Assembly: GCF_009649745.1 (NCBI RefSeq)
Contig: NZ_WJNG01000016.1
Span: 362-64,361 of the forward strand
DNA from: Aquibacillus halophilus
GTDB lineage: Bacteria > Bacillota > Bacilli > Bacillales > Amphibacillaceae
DNA length: 64,000 nt
Direction: 5' to 3'
A program made the translations under genes and the position numbers. Below the pieces are notes generated by a model. The model was not told the origin of the DNA, made no database searches, and saw only the letters and a program-made list of their open reading frames with translations. This document shows positions 25,095-34,808 of the stretch, piece after piece. The stretch's first letter is position 1, and the number at the start of each line of letters is the position of its first letter.

Positions 25095-25823
25095 ATGTAC
25101 CAATTCTTCAGTAATATTAGTAATCTACTAAGTGATCCCTTTTTTACGTTAGCCAATCAATGGGAGGGCATTCCGCTTCTATCAGCTTTTTTACTGGGAA
25201 TCGTTGGTGCTGTAGCCCCTTGTCAATTTACCGGAAATATCGGTGCAATAACCATCTACGGAAACCGTTCTCTGCAAAAGAAGATACCATGGACTCATAT
25301 AATTATTTTTATACTAGGTAAACTTGTTGTTTTTTCAATTTTAGGTTTGATTGTATGGATCCTTGGTAAGGAGTTTCATGCGAATTTCACACAAGTGATT
25401 CCGCCAATCAGAAAGGCAATGGGCCCGCTGTTAATACTAATAGGTTTATTTATGATTGGGCTGCTAAAAATCCGTTGGGTTACGACTATTTGGAAAATTC
25501 CAGATCGGTATCTAAAAGATAGTAAACTTGGTAGTTTCTTAATGGGGGTAAGCTTCACGTTAGCTTTCTGTCCTACGATGTTTATTTTATTTTTCGTGAC
25601 TTTAATGCCTATAGTATTGTCTTCATCATATGGAGCAGTATTACCGTTAGTCTTTGGAATAGGAACATCGATTCCACTCCTATTAGCGATATTTTTATTA
25701 TGGTATTTTGAATTAGGTGGAAAAATAATGAAACAAGGAAGAAAGATTGGCTTGGTAATTCAACGGGGCGCCGGCTGGGTGTTGATTATACTCGGTCTAT
25801 TCGACACTCTTACGTATTGGTAG
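25095..25823 (+). CDS. DsbD/CcdA-like membrane protein
   Basis: A 242-residue protein with six or more membrane helices. The two halves carry conserved cysteine sites VGAVAPCQFTGN and LAFCPTMFILF, as expected for the DsbD/CcdA electron-transfer fold (also annotated TauE/SafE-like). Such proteins pass reducing power from cytoplasmic thioredoxin to extracytoplasmic thiols. GGAGGCATTCT precedes the ATG. It is followed by a second CcdA homologue and copper genes, suggesting a role in keeping exported metal-binding cysteines reduced. Confidence 0.72.
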   Translation: MYQFFSNISNLLSDPFFTLANQWEGIPLLSAFLLGIVGAVAPCQFTGNIGAITIYGNRSLQKKIPWTHIIIFILGKLVVFSILGLIVWILGKEFHANFTQVIPPIRKAMGPLLILIGLFMIGLLKIRWVTTIWKIPDRYLKDSKLGSFLMGVSFTLAFCPTMFILFFVTLMPIVLSSSYGAVLPLVFGIGTSIPLLLAIFLLWYFELGGKIMKQGRKIGLVIQRGAGWVLIILGLFDTLTYW

Positions 25824-25894
25824 TATTGGCTGGTTATAGATTTATACAAAATGAAACACTTAATTACGATAAAATAATTTAATTGAGGGATAAG

Positions 25895-26605
25895 ATGGAA
25901 GAAGTTAATTTTATATTAGCCTTTACTGCAGGAGTACTTTCTTTTATATCACCTTGTTGTTTGCCTTTATATCCAGCATTCTTGTCCTATATAACGGGCG
26001 TGTCAGTGGATGAGTTGCAAAATGAAAAAGGAATACTCCGAAAACGGGCACTATTACACACTACTTTTTTTCTAATTGGATTTTCAATTATTTTTATAGC
26101 ATTAGGATTCTCTACGTCCTTATTGGGTGGAATATTCACTTCTTATGGAGATTTAGTAAGGCAACTAGGAGCTATATTAATAGTATTATTAGGGTTAGTA
26201 ATACTAGGTGTATTCAAACCAGCCGTTATGATGAAAGAAAAGAGAATGTTGATTAAAGATAGACCAACAGGTTATCTAGGATCTAGTGTCATTGGATTTG
26301 CATTTGCAGCAGGATGGACACCATGCACAGGTCCAATACTAGCTGGCGTTATTGCCTTAGGTGTTTCAAATCCTGATCAAGCCTTGCTATATATGCTTGC
26401 CTATGTGTTTGGATTTTCTCTTCCCTTCTTTTTGATGTCTTTTTACATTGGGAAAATGAAGTGGATAAAAAAGTATAATCGGCTTATTATGAAAATTGGG
26501 GGAGTCACGATGATTATTATGGGAATCTTTTTGTATTTTGATTGGATGACGAAACTAATATCAATTGTATCTAACAGTTTTTTTAATGGCTTCACTGGCT
26601 TTTAG
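25895..26605 (+). CDS. ccdA: Cytochrome c biogenesis protein CcdA
   Basis: A 236-residue membrane protein. [19 protein letters not shown] and [15 protein letters not shown] are the two half-repeats with the redox cysteines of CcdA, which reduces apocytochrome c and other exported thiols. The ATG at 25895 has GAGGGATAAG just upstream; a TTG four codons earlier overlaps it. It forms a pair with the related gene at 25095. No cytochrome genes adjoin, so a copper-homeostasis link is suggested by the neighbours. Confidence 0.87.
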   Translation: MEEVNFILAFTAGVLSFISPCCLPLYPAFLSYITGVSVDELQNEKGILRKRALLHTTFFLIGFSIIFIALGFSTSLLGGIFTSYGDLVRQLGAILIVLLGLVILGVFKPAVMMKEKRMLIKDRPTGYLGSSVIGFAFAAGWTPCTGPILAGVIALGVSNPDQALLYMLAYVFGFSLPFFLMSFYIGKMKWIKKYNRLIMKIGGVTMIIMGIFLYFDWMTKLISIVSNSFFNGFTGF

Positions 26606-26695
26606 TTTGTCACTTAAGTCGAAGTATACAGATAGATAAATTAAATAAAAAAATAAGTATTATTATAAAACTATTTAGGAGTGTAACTATATATC

Positions 26696-27853
26696 ATGAA
26701 AAAAACATCCTTATCTTTACTTACAAGTTTCATCCTATTCTTTCCACTAGATGTATTTGCTCACGGTGAAGAGGAACATGCTAGTGAAGCAACAATCAAT
26801 TATTGGAGTTATGGATTAGCAATATCATTGATTTTACTAATTATTTTTCTTGCGTTGTATGTATTAGCTAAAAGAAAAGTTGGAAACTTAAGTTTAAAAA
26901 ATCAAGCAGATCGACAAAATCATAAATCTTTATTAAAAAGAAGTAACATTTATAAATGGATCACTATTCTAACTGGCGTATTAAGTATTTTCTTTATCAT
27001 CATGGTGAATGTAGACAGTGACAATATAGAGGAAAAGCAAATATCATTCCAACACATTCATGGACTTGGATATACCAGTGACGGAGAAGAACTATATGTC
27101 CCGTCACATGATGGATTAAAAGTCTACACACATGGTTCATGGACCACCCATACAGTTGGTGAAAAACATGATTATATGGGTTTTTCAATGTACAAAAATG
27201 GATTCTATAGTAGTGGACATCCAGCCCCAAATTCAGACTTAGCTGACCCTCTAGGTATTGTTAAAAGTACAGACAGTGGTGAAACTATCGAGATTCTTGA
27301 TTTATATGAAGAAATCGATTTCCATTGGATGACTGTAGGTTATGAAACAAAAGATATTTATGTGTTTAACCCATCAGAAAATTCACGAATGGAACAACCA
27401 GGATTTTATTATTCCACTGATGAAACAAAGACCTGGAACCAAGCCGCGTTAAATGGGATAGAAGGGCAAGCCACTTCTCTAGCAGCTCATCCAACAGAAA
27501 AAGGAACTGTAGTATTAGGAACAGTTGAAGGAGTTTTCTTATCCACCGATTACGGAAATAACTTTGAAAAATTATCTCTCGAAGAAGCCGTGTCGGCAGT
27601 ATCGTTTGGACATGAAAGCAACTTACTTGTTGGAACACAGACGAACAGAAATCTTTACCAAATAAATATATCAACAAATGAAGTAAGTCAACTAACTATT
27701 CCAAATTTGGATGAAGATTTTATTCGTTTCGTGAAACAAAACCCTATAAATAAAGAAGAACTAGTATTCTCCACTGATAAGAGAGATATTTACTTTTCTA
27801 ACGATGGTGGAAAGACGTGGAGTCTTAGCGTAGATGATGGTGTTGCTAAATAA
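26696..27853 (+). CDS. Membrane-anchored F510_1955-type sialidase-like repeat protein
   Basis: A 385-residue protein with a signal peptide ending FAHGEEEHAS, a membrane helix near residues 35-57, another near 90-105, and an exported beta-propeller-like domain. Repeats of the BNR/Asp-box type are visible: KSTDSGETIEIL, YYSTDETKTWN, LSTDYGNNFEKL and FSNDGGKTWSL. Such proteins are annotated as F510_1955-family glycosylhydrolases and are often found with copper or thiol-redox genes. Catalytic residues of true sialidases are not evident. It follows ccdA and precedes a two-component system. Confidence 0.75.
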   Translation: MKKTSLSLLTSFILFFPLDVFAHGEEEHASEATINYWSYGLAISLILLIIFLALYVLAKRKVGNLSLKNQADRQNHKSLLKRSNIYKWITILTGVLSIFFIIMVNVDSDNIEEKQISFQHIHGLGYTSDGEELYVPSHDGLKVYTHGSWTTHTVGEKHDYMGFSMYKNGFYSSGHPAPNSDLADPLGIVKSTDSGETIEILDLYEEIDFHWMTVGYETKDIYVFNPSENSRMEQPGFYYSTDETKTWNQAALNGIEGQATSLAAHPTEKGTVVLGTVEGVFLSTDYGNNFEKLSLEEAVSAVSFGHESNLLVGTQTNRNLYQINISTNEVSQLTIPNLDEDFIRFVKQNPINKEELVFSTDKRDIYFSNDGGKTWSLSVDDGVAK

Positions 27854-27981
27854 CCAGTGCAACTCTAATGTCCCTATAGCAAAGAATTGACTTAGTTAAG
27901 ATTTCACTATAGGGTTCGTGTGCAAGCATGAATATTTTTAACTATAGATTAAATTGAAACTTGTCAGAATGAGGGCTTATG

Positions 27982-28680
27982 ATGAATAGTAGGATTTTAA
28001 TTGTTGATGATGAATGGAACATGAGGAATTTGCTTAAAATTTATTTATCTAAAGAGAACTTTCAATTGGATGAGGCTAAGGATGGTAAAGAGGCAATTCG
28101 AATGGCTCTTCAAACTTCCTATGATGTAATGATTCTAGACATTATGCTACCCGATATTGATGGATGGAATGTTTGTGAAACTATTAGACAGACGAAACAA
28201 CTACCTATCTTGATGCTAACCGCACGAAATGACCTGAAAGATAAAGTTTATGGTTTAGAAATTGGTGCTGATGACTATTTAGTCAAACCATTTGAACCGG
28301 AAGAGTTAGTCGCACGGGTCAAAGCATTATTAAGACGAAACAAGATAGTGGTTGAAGATACGAATAGTCCTCTTTTTAGTGAGGGTTTGTCGATTAATAG
28401 TGAAAGTAGAGAAGTAAGGGTAAACAAACAAGTAATTGAATTTACACCAAAGGAATTTGATATTCTCAATTTAATAGCAAGTCAACCAAAAATAGTATTT
28501 ACTAGAGACATTTTACTAGACAACATTTGGAATTCAACTGAGCTTCGTGATGTCCGCGCAGTTGATACACATGTTAAAAACATACGAGAAAAACTTCGAC
28601 AAGGTGGCTTATCCTTTATTCCAATTCAAACCGTATGGGGCGTCGGGTATAAATTTAATACTTCAGAGGGTCGTGCTTAA
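27982..28680 (+). CDS. OmpR-family response regulator
   Basis: A receiver domain (VDDEWN acidic pocket, phospho-Asp in MILDIMLPDIDGW, Lys in YLVKPFEPEEL) followed by a winged helix (FTPKEFDILNLIA, RAVDTHVKNIREKL, VWGVGYKF). GAGGG six bases before the second of two adjacent ATGs favours 27982 over 27979. It is cotranscribed with the sensor kinase one base downstream. The context (CcdA, CopCD, CueP) suggests copper or thiol stress as the signal. Confidence 0.9.
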   Translation: MNSRILIVDDEWNMRNLLKIYLSKENFQLDEAKDGKEAIRMALQTSYDVMILDIMLPDIDGWNVCETIRQTKQLPILMLTARNDLKDKVYGLEIGADDYLVKPFEPEELVARVKALLRRNKIVVEDTNSPLFSEGLSINSESREVRVNKQVIEFTPKEFDILNLIASQPKIVFTRDILLDNIWNSTELRDVRAVDTHVKNIREKLRQGGLSFIPIQTVWGVGYKFNTSEGRA

Positions 28681-28681
28681 G

Positions 28682-30070
28682 ATGAACAAAATTGTTCTTA
28701 AGCTTGGTGGCACCATTATGGTGTTGTTTTTAGTCGTACTACTTCCGTTAGGGTTTGTAGCTAATCAAATTTTTACAAATTTTTATTATAGCCAAGTTCA
28801 AGAAGAGATAGAAGAACTTGCTCAAAAATATGCTAATACAATAATTTCGCTTGATGATGAATCAATTGTCAATATGTTTAAAACTCTAGCGGATTTAACT
28901 AATAAAGAAATATATATTACCGATGCGATTGGAAATGTCGTAGCAGATTCTGGTGTCCGGATTACCAATCTATCTAATCAGGATATCAGTCAATTATCAG
29001 AAGGCGAACCAGTTCAAAAAAGGTTCGATGATTCAAGAACAGAAAGTAGCTATCTAGGGTCAGGTTATCCAATTATCCAATCGGATACATTTGTGGGAGG
29101 CTTTTTTGTATTGGCTTCGGTAAGTGACGTTGAAGAGCCTGTTGAAAAGGTTCAAGATTTGCTAATTCTTTCGGCAGTAGGTGCATTATTTTTGGCATTA
29201 GGCTTTACTTTTGTTCTATCAAAAAAAATGTCAGACCCACTGTTGGAAATGGAACAAGCAACACGAGAAATAGCGAAGGGGAATCTAGATATTCGTGTGA
29301 ATATTCGATCAGATGATGAGGTAGGTTCTTTAGGAAGAGCAATAAATGATCTCGCAGTAGAAACAAATAGGTACCGTTCCAACCGAAGAGAATTTTTTGC
29401 TAATATATCTCATGAATTACGTACTCCAATATCGTATTTAAAGGGATACACTCAAGTTCTAAAAGAGGGCCTTTATCGTTCTGACAATGAAAGAATTCAG
29501 TATTTAACTATTCTTGAGGGTGAATCGGAACGTATGGTTCGATTAATTGATGATCTATTTGATTTATCAAAAATGGAAGAAGGAAAAATAGACCTCCAAA
29601 TGAAAGCCATCAACCTCACAGAGGTATTGGAAACAGCCTTGTTAAAAGTCAGTATGGAGGTTGAAAACAAAGAACTAGCTTTGAATAAAGACATAGAAGG
29701 GAATATCCCTTTCATCAAAGCCGATTCTGTCCGCTTGGAACAAATATTCACAAATTTATTAGGCAATGCAGTTCGATATACAGAAAGAGGATCAATTACT
29801 GTTCGAGCATGGTCGGAAGAGAAAAGAATGTGGGTAAGTATTGAGGATACAGGAATTGGAATCCCTAAAGAAGATCTTCCTCTCATTTTTGAGCGATTCC
29901 ATCGTGTTGAAAAATCACGATCAAGGGAACTTGGAGGAACGGGATTGGGATTGGCTATTGTAAAAAACTTAATAGAACTGCAAAATGGATCAATTACGGT
30001 GAGTAGCGAGTTAGGCAAAGGGACGAGATTTGAACTAAGATTTCCGGTTGCGAGTAAGGAGGAAACATGA
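28682..30070 (+). CDS. Sensor histidine kinase
   Basis: A 462-residue membrane kinase: helix at residues 9-30, an extracytoplasmic sensor domain of about 130 residues (DAIGNVVADSGVRI is PAS-like), a second helix, HAMP (SDPLLEMEQATREIAKG), HisKA with FFANISHELRTPISYLKGY and HATPase with N, G1 (EDTGIGIPKEDLP) and G2 (GGTGLGLAIVKNL) boxes. The start two bases after the regulator's stop is chosen because the membrane segment begins there. It should phosphorylate the regulator encoded just before it. Confidence 0.9.
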   Translation: MNKIVLKLGGTIMVLFLVVLLPLGFVANQIFTNFYYSQVQEEIEELAQKYANTIISLDDESIVNMFKTLADLTNKEIYITDAIGNVVADSGVRITNLSNQDISQLSEGEPVQKRFDDSRTESSYLGSGYPIIQSDTFVGGFFVLASVSDVEEPVEKVQDLLILSAVGALFLALGFTFVLSKKMSDPLLEMEQATREIAKGNLDIRVNIRSDDEVGSLGRAINDLAVETNRYRSNRREFFANISHELRTPISYLKGYTQVLKEGLYRSDNERIQYLTILEGESERMVRLIDDLFDLSKMEEGKIDLQMKAINLTEVLETALLKVSMEVENKELALNKDIEGNIPFIKADSVRLEQIFTNLLGNAVRYTERGSITVRAWSEEKRMWVSIEDTGIGIPKEDLPLIFERFHRVEKSRSRELGGTGLGLAIVKNLIELQNGSITVSSELGKGTRFELRFPVASKEET

Positions 30071-30273
30071 ACAAAATAGAATGGTTGCTAGCAAGCTTGT
30101 TGATTATTATCGGTTTATCTTGTTTAACAGTTTCTGCAACAACGATGTTGGGGACTGAATCAATGGGGAGTTATCTTAAAACATTTATTGAGCTTTGTTT
30201 CTGGCTAGGATTGCCAATCGTGATCATGGTGTTTGCATATATTGTGTTTATTAAGAGGAGAAAAAACAAGTGA
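30067..30273 (+). CDS. Small two-helix membrane protein
   Basis: A 68-residue protein with two hydrophobic helices (residues 6-26 and 38-60) and a basic tail KRRKNK. Its ATG overlaps the kinase stop by four bases and AAGGAGGAAAC precedes it, so it is translationally coupled to the two-component system. It could be a modulator of the kinase; that is inferred from position alone. Confidence 0.6.
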   Translation: MNKIEWLLASLLIIIGLSCLTVSATTMLGTESMGSYLKTFIELCFWLGLPIVIMVFAYIVFIKRRKNK

Positions 30274-30354
30274 AACTCTTGAGGACTCAATGTTGATACA
30301 AAGTGTATTAATAGTAGATATTACTTTCATATTGGAACAAAGGGGTAATACGTT

Positions 30355-32277
30355 ATGATTCGAAAAAATCTAAAAACAATCACAATGATGCTGGCATTTC
30401 TAACCATACTGATTTCTGTTGTAATTTTGTCTAGTACCATAGCCGTAGCACATTCCTCTATGAAGGAAACATCTCCTCGAGGTAATACAACCTTAGATAA
30501 GTCACCATCAACAATAGAAATTTGGTTTCAGGACCCGGTTGTCATTCATGCGGATTCAATTAAAGTATTGGGTATAAATGGGAACGAATTGCCCACAGGA
30601 AAGACTCAGCTAGACCCCAATGATGCAGGGCATGTCATTTCAAGGCTGGGTCAGGAATTGGCTCCAGGTAAATATAAAGTGAAAATAAACGTTGTTGCTC
30701 AAGATGGATTTGTAATAGAAGAGGAATTTAGTTTTTCGATAAACAAATCAGAACAAGCAGAAATTGAAGAATTAACATTAGAAAAATCAAATATCTCAGA
30801 TGGAAAAATACTTCAGGAATCTCCTAAGCAAATAGAGTTATGGTTTAATCAACCTGCTGAGGTGACGGCATTTGGGATTTTCGATGATAATTACCGACCT
30901 GTTACCACAGAATTACCTGTGATTGATTCAGAAAATCCAAAGCATATTGTAATTCCACTCACTGAAAGGCTTTCTTCAGGAACTCATCAAATTACTTGGT
31001 ATGCTTCACCTATTACCCAGAGCACTACTCCCATACAGAGTGATCGTGTAGGGGTATTTTATTTTGCCGTTGATGAGTTTTCATCAATGACACCAATTGG
31101 AAATAATAGACAAGCAATTGATACAAGTACCTTCGATTTTTCGCTGGGTCTTAAACAAGTGGCCTATTGGTTCACATTTATTGGTTATTCTGTAATATTT
31201 GGAGTGGCTTGGTTTGACTTCATTATCCTTAAGAAACATATGAAAAAGCCTCAAAGGTACAGATTACTTGGGTTGTTTTCCCTGTTGAGTTTGATAGGAA
31301 CTATATTGCTAATTATCGACCACAGGCAAGATTTATCTGGGCTATCTGCCAAAAACTTTGTATCCATTAAATTCGTTTGGATACCGCTTGTACAACTTTT
31401 ACTTGTGTCGATAGGTATTGGAATTAAAAAAATACGTCCATTGTTGTTTGGTTTAGCACTGATTCTTTGGCCATTTATAATCGGCCATGCTTCTTATCCG
31501 CGTTATGGTGGTTATCTTACTATGATTATAGCTGCAATTCATGTCTTAGCTGTAGGTATTTGGATGGGTGGTCTAGTTGCATTAATTGCAAAACCTAAAT
31601 TTCAAGATTCTAAGCAATGGTTTAAAAGTATCGGGCCTTCATTCTCTAGATGGGCTTTTGTGAGTGTTTTGCTCATTGTTTTCTCTGGGACTTGGATGAC
31701 TGTTGAATTCCTCCCCTCTTATTCTTTCCAAAGCTTGATTGAAAGTGAATGGGGAAGATCTTTATTAATAAAAATACTGATGTTTTTAGTTATTGTTACC
31801 TTAGGGTTTTTTCAACGAAAAGCTATTAAAAAAATGAGTTCAGAATATACTCACTCTTTCTTTAAAAGAGTAAGAACGGAAATAATTTATGGTATGATCA
31901 TCCTCTTCCTAGCTGCAAGTTTAGTTGCGGCAAATCCTAGTGCAGCTGAACAAGGAGTGTATAGAGAAACAACAAAACAGGAGTTAGATTTAAATGTAAA
32001 AATAAGCCCATTGGAGATGGGATTAAACACCATTACTTTAAAATTTGAAAATAACCTTAAAATCACTAATGTTAAAGTTGAACTGAGCATGCCACCAAAC
32101 TGGAGAATTGAGAATAACGCATTTAGAGTGAATGAAAATACATATAAGCTAACGGGAAATCTACTTCATGCTTCAGGAACTATTAATATGAAAGTTAAGG
32201 TTATGATGGCAAACGGAAAAGAGATTCTAATACCTTATAGAGTTGTGGTTCCTGGTGAAGTACGATTTAATGAGTAA
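30355..32277 (+). CDS. CopC-CopD fusion copper protein
   Basis: A 640-residue fusion. After a signal peptide the mature start is AHSSMKETSPRGN, where the N-terminal His is a typical CopC copper ligand. Two CopC-like beta domains follow (about residues 33-128 and 145-243), then eight or so membrane helices of CopD type, with LGLKQVAYWFTFIGYS and AIHVLAVGIWMGGLVAL containing the conserved His and Trp. A C-terminal exported beta domain completes it. CopCD proteins bind copper outside the membrane and may import it. The AAAGGGG ribosome site supports the start. Confidence 0.85.
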   Translation: MIRKNLKTITMMLAFLTILISVVILSSTIAVAHSSMKETSPRGNTTLDKSPSTIEIWFQDPVVIHADSIKVLGINGNELPTGKTQLDPNDAGHVISRLGQELAPGKYKVKINVVAQDGFVIEEEFSFSINKSEQAEIEELTLEKSNISDGKILQESPKQIELWFNQPAEVTAFGIFDDNYRPVTTELPVIDSENPKHIVIPLTERLSSGTHQITWYASPITQSTTPIQSDRVGVFYFAVDEFSSMTPIGNNRQAIDTSTFDFSLGLKQVAYWFTFIGYSVIFGVAWFDFIILKKHMKKPQRYRLLGLFSLLSLIGTILLIIDHRQDLSGLSAKNFVSIKFVWIPLVQLLLVSIGIGIKKIRPLLFGLALILWPFIIGHASYPRYGGYLTMIIAAIHVLAVGIWMGGLVALIAKPKFQDSKQWFKSIGPSFSRWAFVSVLLIVFSGTWMTVEFLPSYSFQSLIESEWGRSLLIKILMFLVIVTLGFFQRKAIKKMSSEYTHSFFKRVRTEIIYGMIILFLAASLVAANPSAAEQGVYRETTKQELDLNVKISPLEMGLNTITLKFENNLKITNVKVELSMPPNWRIENNAFRVNENTYKLTGNLLHASGTINMKVKVMMANGKEILIPYRVVVPGEVRFNE

Positions 32278-32865
32278 ATATTGGTTTAAAATAAGGTTTA
32301 ATACAATTTCCCCTGCGATAAAGTGTGGGGATTTTTTTGCACATCGCTTTGCTCTATATGAATTTGGAATTGTGGTTATCCTTTGTCCGACTAATCTATA
32401 AAAAAAAACAAGGTAAGAAATCATATTCATTGATTAATGAAGGTTTTGGCACAATTTATCTTTCAAAAACCGGACTATATAAGTTCATTTCAATTACTTA
32501 TGCGGAAGTGGATCATAGTAATTTACTTATTGTTGCAACCTTTTTTCGATTTGGGGCAAGTGGTGGTTGCTCAAGACACTTATTCTTAGTCATTAAATCA
32601 AACCAATTTTTGTAATCGTTAAATTTTTTAATATAATCCTTCCATAAGTTGTAACAAGATCCAGGCGCATTACAGAAGCAAGTCCTGCCCCGTGATAGGA
32701 CTTAAAAATTTTCTAACCTCTTTTGATTGTGCCCTTGGCTAAAGCCAAGTGAAAGAGCCGCCTTGCCTAATATTTTCTTTTTCATATTTAAAGAAACCCA
32801 ATTAATATATGTATGTATAATCTACCTCCAATACCAAAAACTATAAAAAAAGTGGAGGTTGAAAA
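32278..32865. other. Intergenic region with weak terminator and coding-like scrap
   Basis: A hairpin TTTCCCC...GGGGATTTTTTT (about 32306-32338) ends the copC-copD gene. The minus strand between about 32513 and 32670 carries an open stretch containing CYNLWKDYIKKFNDYKNWFD but no start codon, with an upstream stop; it looks like a gene remnant of unknown kind. A TATAAT near 32815 may be the promoter of the next gene. Confidence 0.4.
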
Positions 32866-33819
32866 ATGAAAAAAGTTGTAGTTATATTTTTGGCATTGTT
32901 TATTACGTTGTTTACTTATGAGAAGTCTACATATGCTACACCCCCTCAGGACCAGTTAGATTCTTTTTTAGAAGAAATTGACATGACACAAGTAGAACTA
33001 GAGGAATATTTAGCATTCTATGAATGGACGCTAGATGAATTTTCGACGATAGAGGAACTTCGAGATGCAACTGGAACAAGAATTACAGAGGGAAATCTAA
33101 TTGAGATGTTAGCAACCTATGACCTGACTGAAGCAGAATTAGATGAACTGTTAGCAGAGTTTGGTGAGACACAAGAAGATTATATCTTTATTGAAGATCT
33201 TGAAATTGCCATTTTATTTTATGGAGACCATGAATCTGAATTAAATGAGCTAGACACCATGCTAGCTGATATTGGATTAACAGAGGATGAAATTGATGCA
33301 TTATTTACCCACTTAATGGGATTAGATCAAGAGAACCTTGAGCAAAGAATGGAGAGTTTGGAAGATAGAATATTACCATATATGGATATTGAGAATACGC
33401 AAGAGCTTACAGAGGCTCAGGAGAATGACTTGATTTCTATATTTGAAGAGACCCTTAATATCATACAGTTAAACCCGGACTTTTATATGGTAAAAGGGGA
33501 AGAACAAATTCCAATCTCATACAGTGACCTTATTCGACGCGATACAATGGATGGCTATTCCCTGTTGATTGAACTCTATAATAATCAAAGGACGTTCTTG
33601 TCAGATATGCAGATAACTCCGGAGATGTTAGGAACGAACTATATCCTTAATGTGGGTGACAACTTCCTTGGTATTGGTGATATGGCTGGCGAACTAACAA
33701 CCGAATTACATCAAGAAAAGTTACCAGACACGGCATCACCATATTTATTGAGTTCACTTATTGGTTTGTTAATCGTTTTCGGTGGCTTTGTTCTCCTAAG
33801 AAAAAGAAAAACAACTTAG
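32866..33819 (+). CDS. Processed acidic surface protein with LPDTA sorting signal
   Basis: A 317-residue, very acidic exported protein. Residues 1-24 are a signal peptide. The middle consists of helical, Glu/Asp/Leu-rich repeats (MTQVELEEYLAFYEWTLDE, LTEAELDELLAEF, LTEDEIDALF). The C-terminus LPDTASPYLLSSLIGLLIVF followed by RKRK is a class D sortase signal (LPDTA), like YhcR and YfkN of B. subtilis. The sortase gene starts 13 bases downstream, so the two are a substrate-enzyme pair. TGGAGGTTG precedes the start. Confidence 0.88.
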   Translation: MKKVVVIFLALFITLFTYEKSTYATPPQDQLDSFLEEIDMTQVELEEYLAFYEWTLDEFSTIEELRDATGTRITEGNLIEMLATYDLTEAELDELLAEFGETQEDYIFIEDLEIAILFYGDHESELNELDTMLADIGLTEDEIDALFTHLMGLDQENLEQRMESLEDRILPYMDIENTQELTEAQENDLISIFEETLNIIQLNPDFYMVKGEEQIPISYSDLIRRDTMDGYSLLIELYNNQRTFLSDMQITPEMLGTNYILNVGDNFLGIGDMAGELTTELHQEKLPDTASPYLLSSLIGLLIVFGGFVLLRKRKTT

Positions 33820-33831
33820 GGGCAATGTCCG

Positions 33832-34443
33832 ATGAGAAAATACACTGCGATTTTTCTTATAACAATTGGTTTACTAGTATTGGGGTCGAATCTGCACAGT
33901 TACCTAATTGGTGTTGAAGCGGTAAAGAGCCAAAAGGTATTTCTAAATGAATTTAAAGATCACAGTATTCTTCATAAAAGAGATTTCAGGTTAGATCAAG
34001 CATCACCCAAGAAAGGGGAGAGTATGGGTACTCTTTCGATTCCAAAGTTGGGTGTTTCTCTACCAATATTTCATGGAACAAATCCTGACCAACTAAAACG
34101 AGGTGTAGGACATTTTGCCAAAAGTGCTCTTCCAGGGGAAAAGAATAATATGGTACTATCTGGTCACCGGGATACCGTATTTCGCCAACTGGGCAAGTTG
34201 GTTGAAAGAGATGAACTTATTGTCTCGAATGACATAGGGGACTTTCTCTATAAAATAAGAAAAGTTCGTATTGTAGATGAAGATGACCTAACAGTGATTG
34301 TACCTAAGCCAAGAGCTACGTTAACTGTAACTACATGTTATCCGTTTTACTATATTGGTAATGCCCCACAACGATACGTGGTAATAGCAGAATTGATTTC
34401 ATCTAATTTAAAAAAGTCCAAAAAACAAGAGGATACTTCCTAA
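33832..34443 (+). CDS. Class D sortase
   Basis: A 203-residue membrane-anchored transpeptidase with an N-terminal helix at residues 5-24. Core motifs are GTLSIPKLGVSLPIFHGT, the catalytic His in VLSGHRDTVFR, the catalytic Cys in LTVTTCYPFYYIG and the Arg in APQRYVVIAEL. It should cleave the LPDTA signal of the adjacent protein and attach it to the wall. The pair lies between copper genes; in B. subtilis the related YhcS acts during sporulation or stationary phase. Confidence 0.88.
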   Translation: MRKYTAIFLITIGLLVLGSNLHSYLIGVEAVKSQKVFLNEFKDHSILHKRDFRLDQASPKKGESMGTLSIPKLGVSLPIFHGTNPDQLKRGVGHFAKSALPGEKNNMVLSGHRDTVFRQLGKLVERDELIVSNDIGDFLYKIRKVRIVDEDDLTVIVPKPRATLTVTTCYPFYYIGNAPQRYVVIAELISSNLKKSKKQEDTS

Positions 34444-34461
34444 AAGGGTTATCCTCTTGTT
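34424..34461 (+). terminator. Terminator of the sortase operon
   Basis: AACAAGAGGATA pairs with TATCCTCTTGTT; the left arm lies within the last codons of the sortase gene and a TTAACTTTTG tail follows. Confidence 0.75.
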
Positions 34462-34521
34462 TAACTTTTGAGGCTTAACTAATCTGTAATTAAAGTAGGA
34501 ATATGTGAAGTGTTTTAAAGA

Positions 34522-34650
34522 GTGGAAATTTTAAACCTAGAGTTACGTGAGGATTTCAATGCTAATAACGACATTAGTATGGGAAGAATCACGAAAAACG
34601 AATGGAGTAGCATAGTTTCAAAGCATCCCCAACACTTTTATGGACAATAA
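34522..34650 (+). CDS. Possible 42-residue ORF, doubtful
   Basis: A GTG at 34522 opens a frame with natural-looking composition (ELREDFNANNDISMGRITKN and then EWSSIVSKHPQHFYGQ) ending at 34650. There is no good ribosome site. It may be the leftover C-terminus of a lost gene or a small real one. The rest of 34444-34808 holds nothing recognisable. Confidence 0.2.
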   Translation: MEILNLELREDFNANNDISMGRITKNEWSSIVSKHPQHFYGQ

Positions 34651-34808
34651 AAATTCACAATTTAGATATGTTTAATGAAAATGATTAGGTAGCATCTTTA
34701 ATATAAATAACTAATCATTTATAATAAAGATTGTTTAAAGGCTGAAAAATATAAAAGTTAAGAAAAAAGTATTTCTAATAGAAGAAAAATGCAGGAGGAT
34801 AAGCTAAG

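Noticed and set aside
32325-32615. 96-residue plus-strand frame after the copC-copD gene
   Set aside because: It starts within the terminator, lacks a ribosome site and has a composition unlike neighbouring proteins.
32513-32670. Minus-strand open stretch with CYNLWKDYIKKFNDYKNWFD
   Set aside because: Coding-like composition but no start codon and a stop just upstream; no family recognised, so it is mentioned only as a possible remnant.
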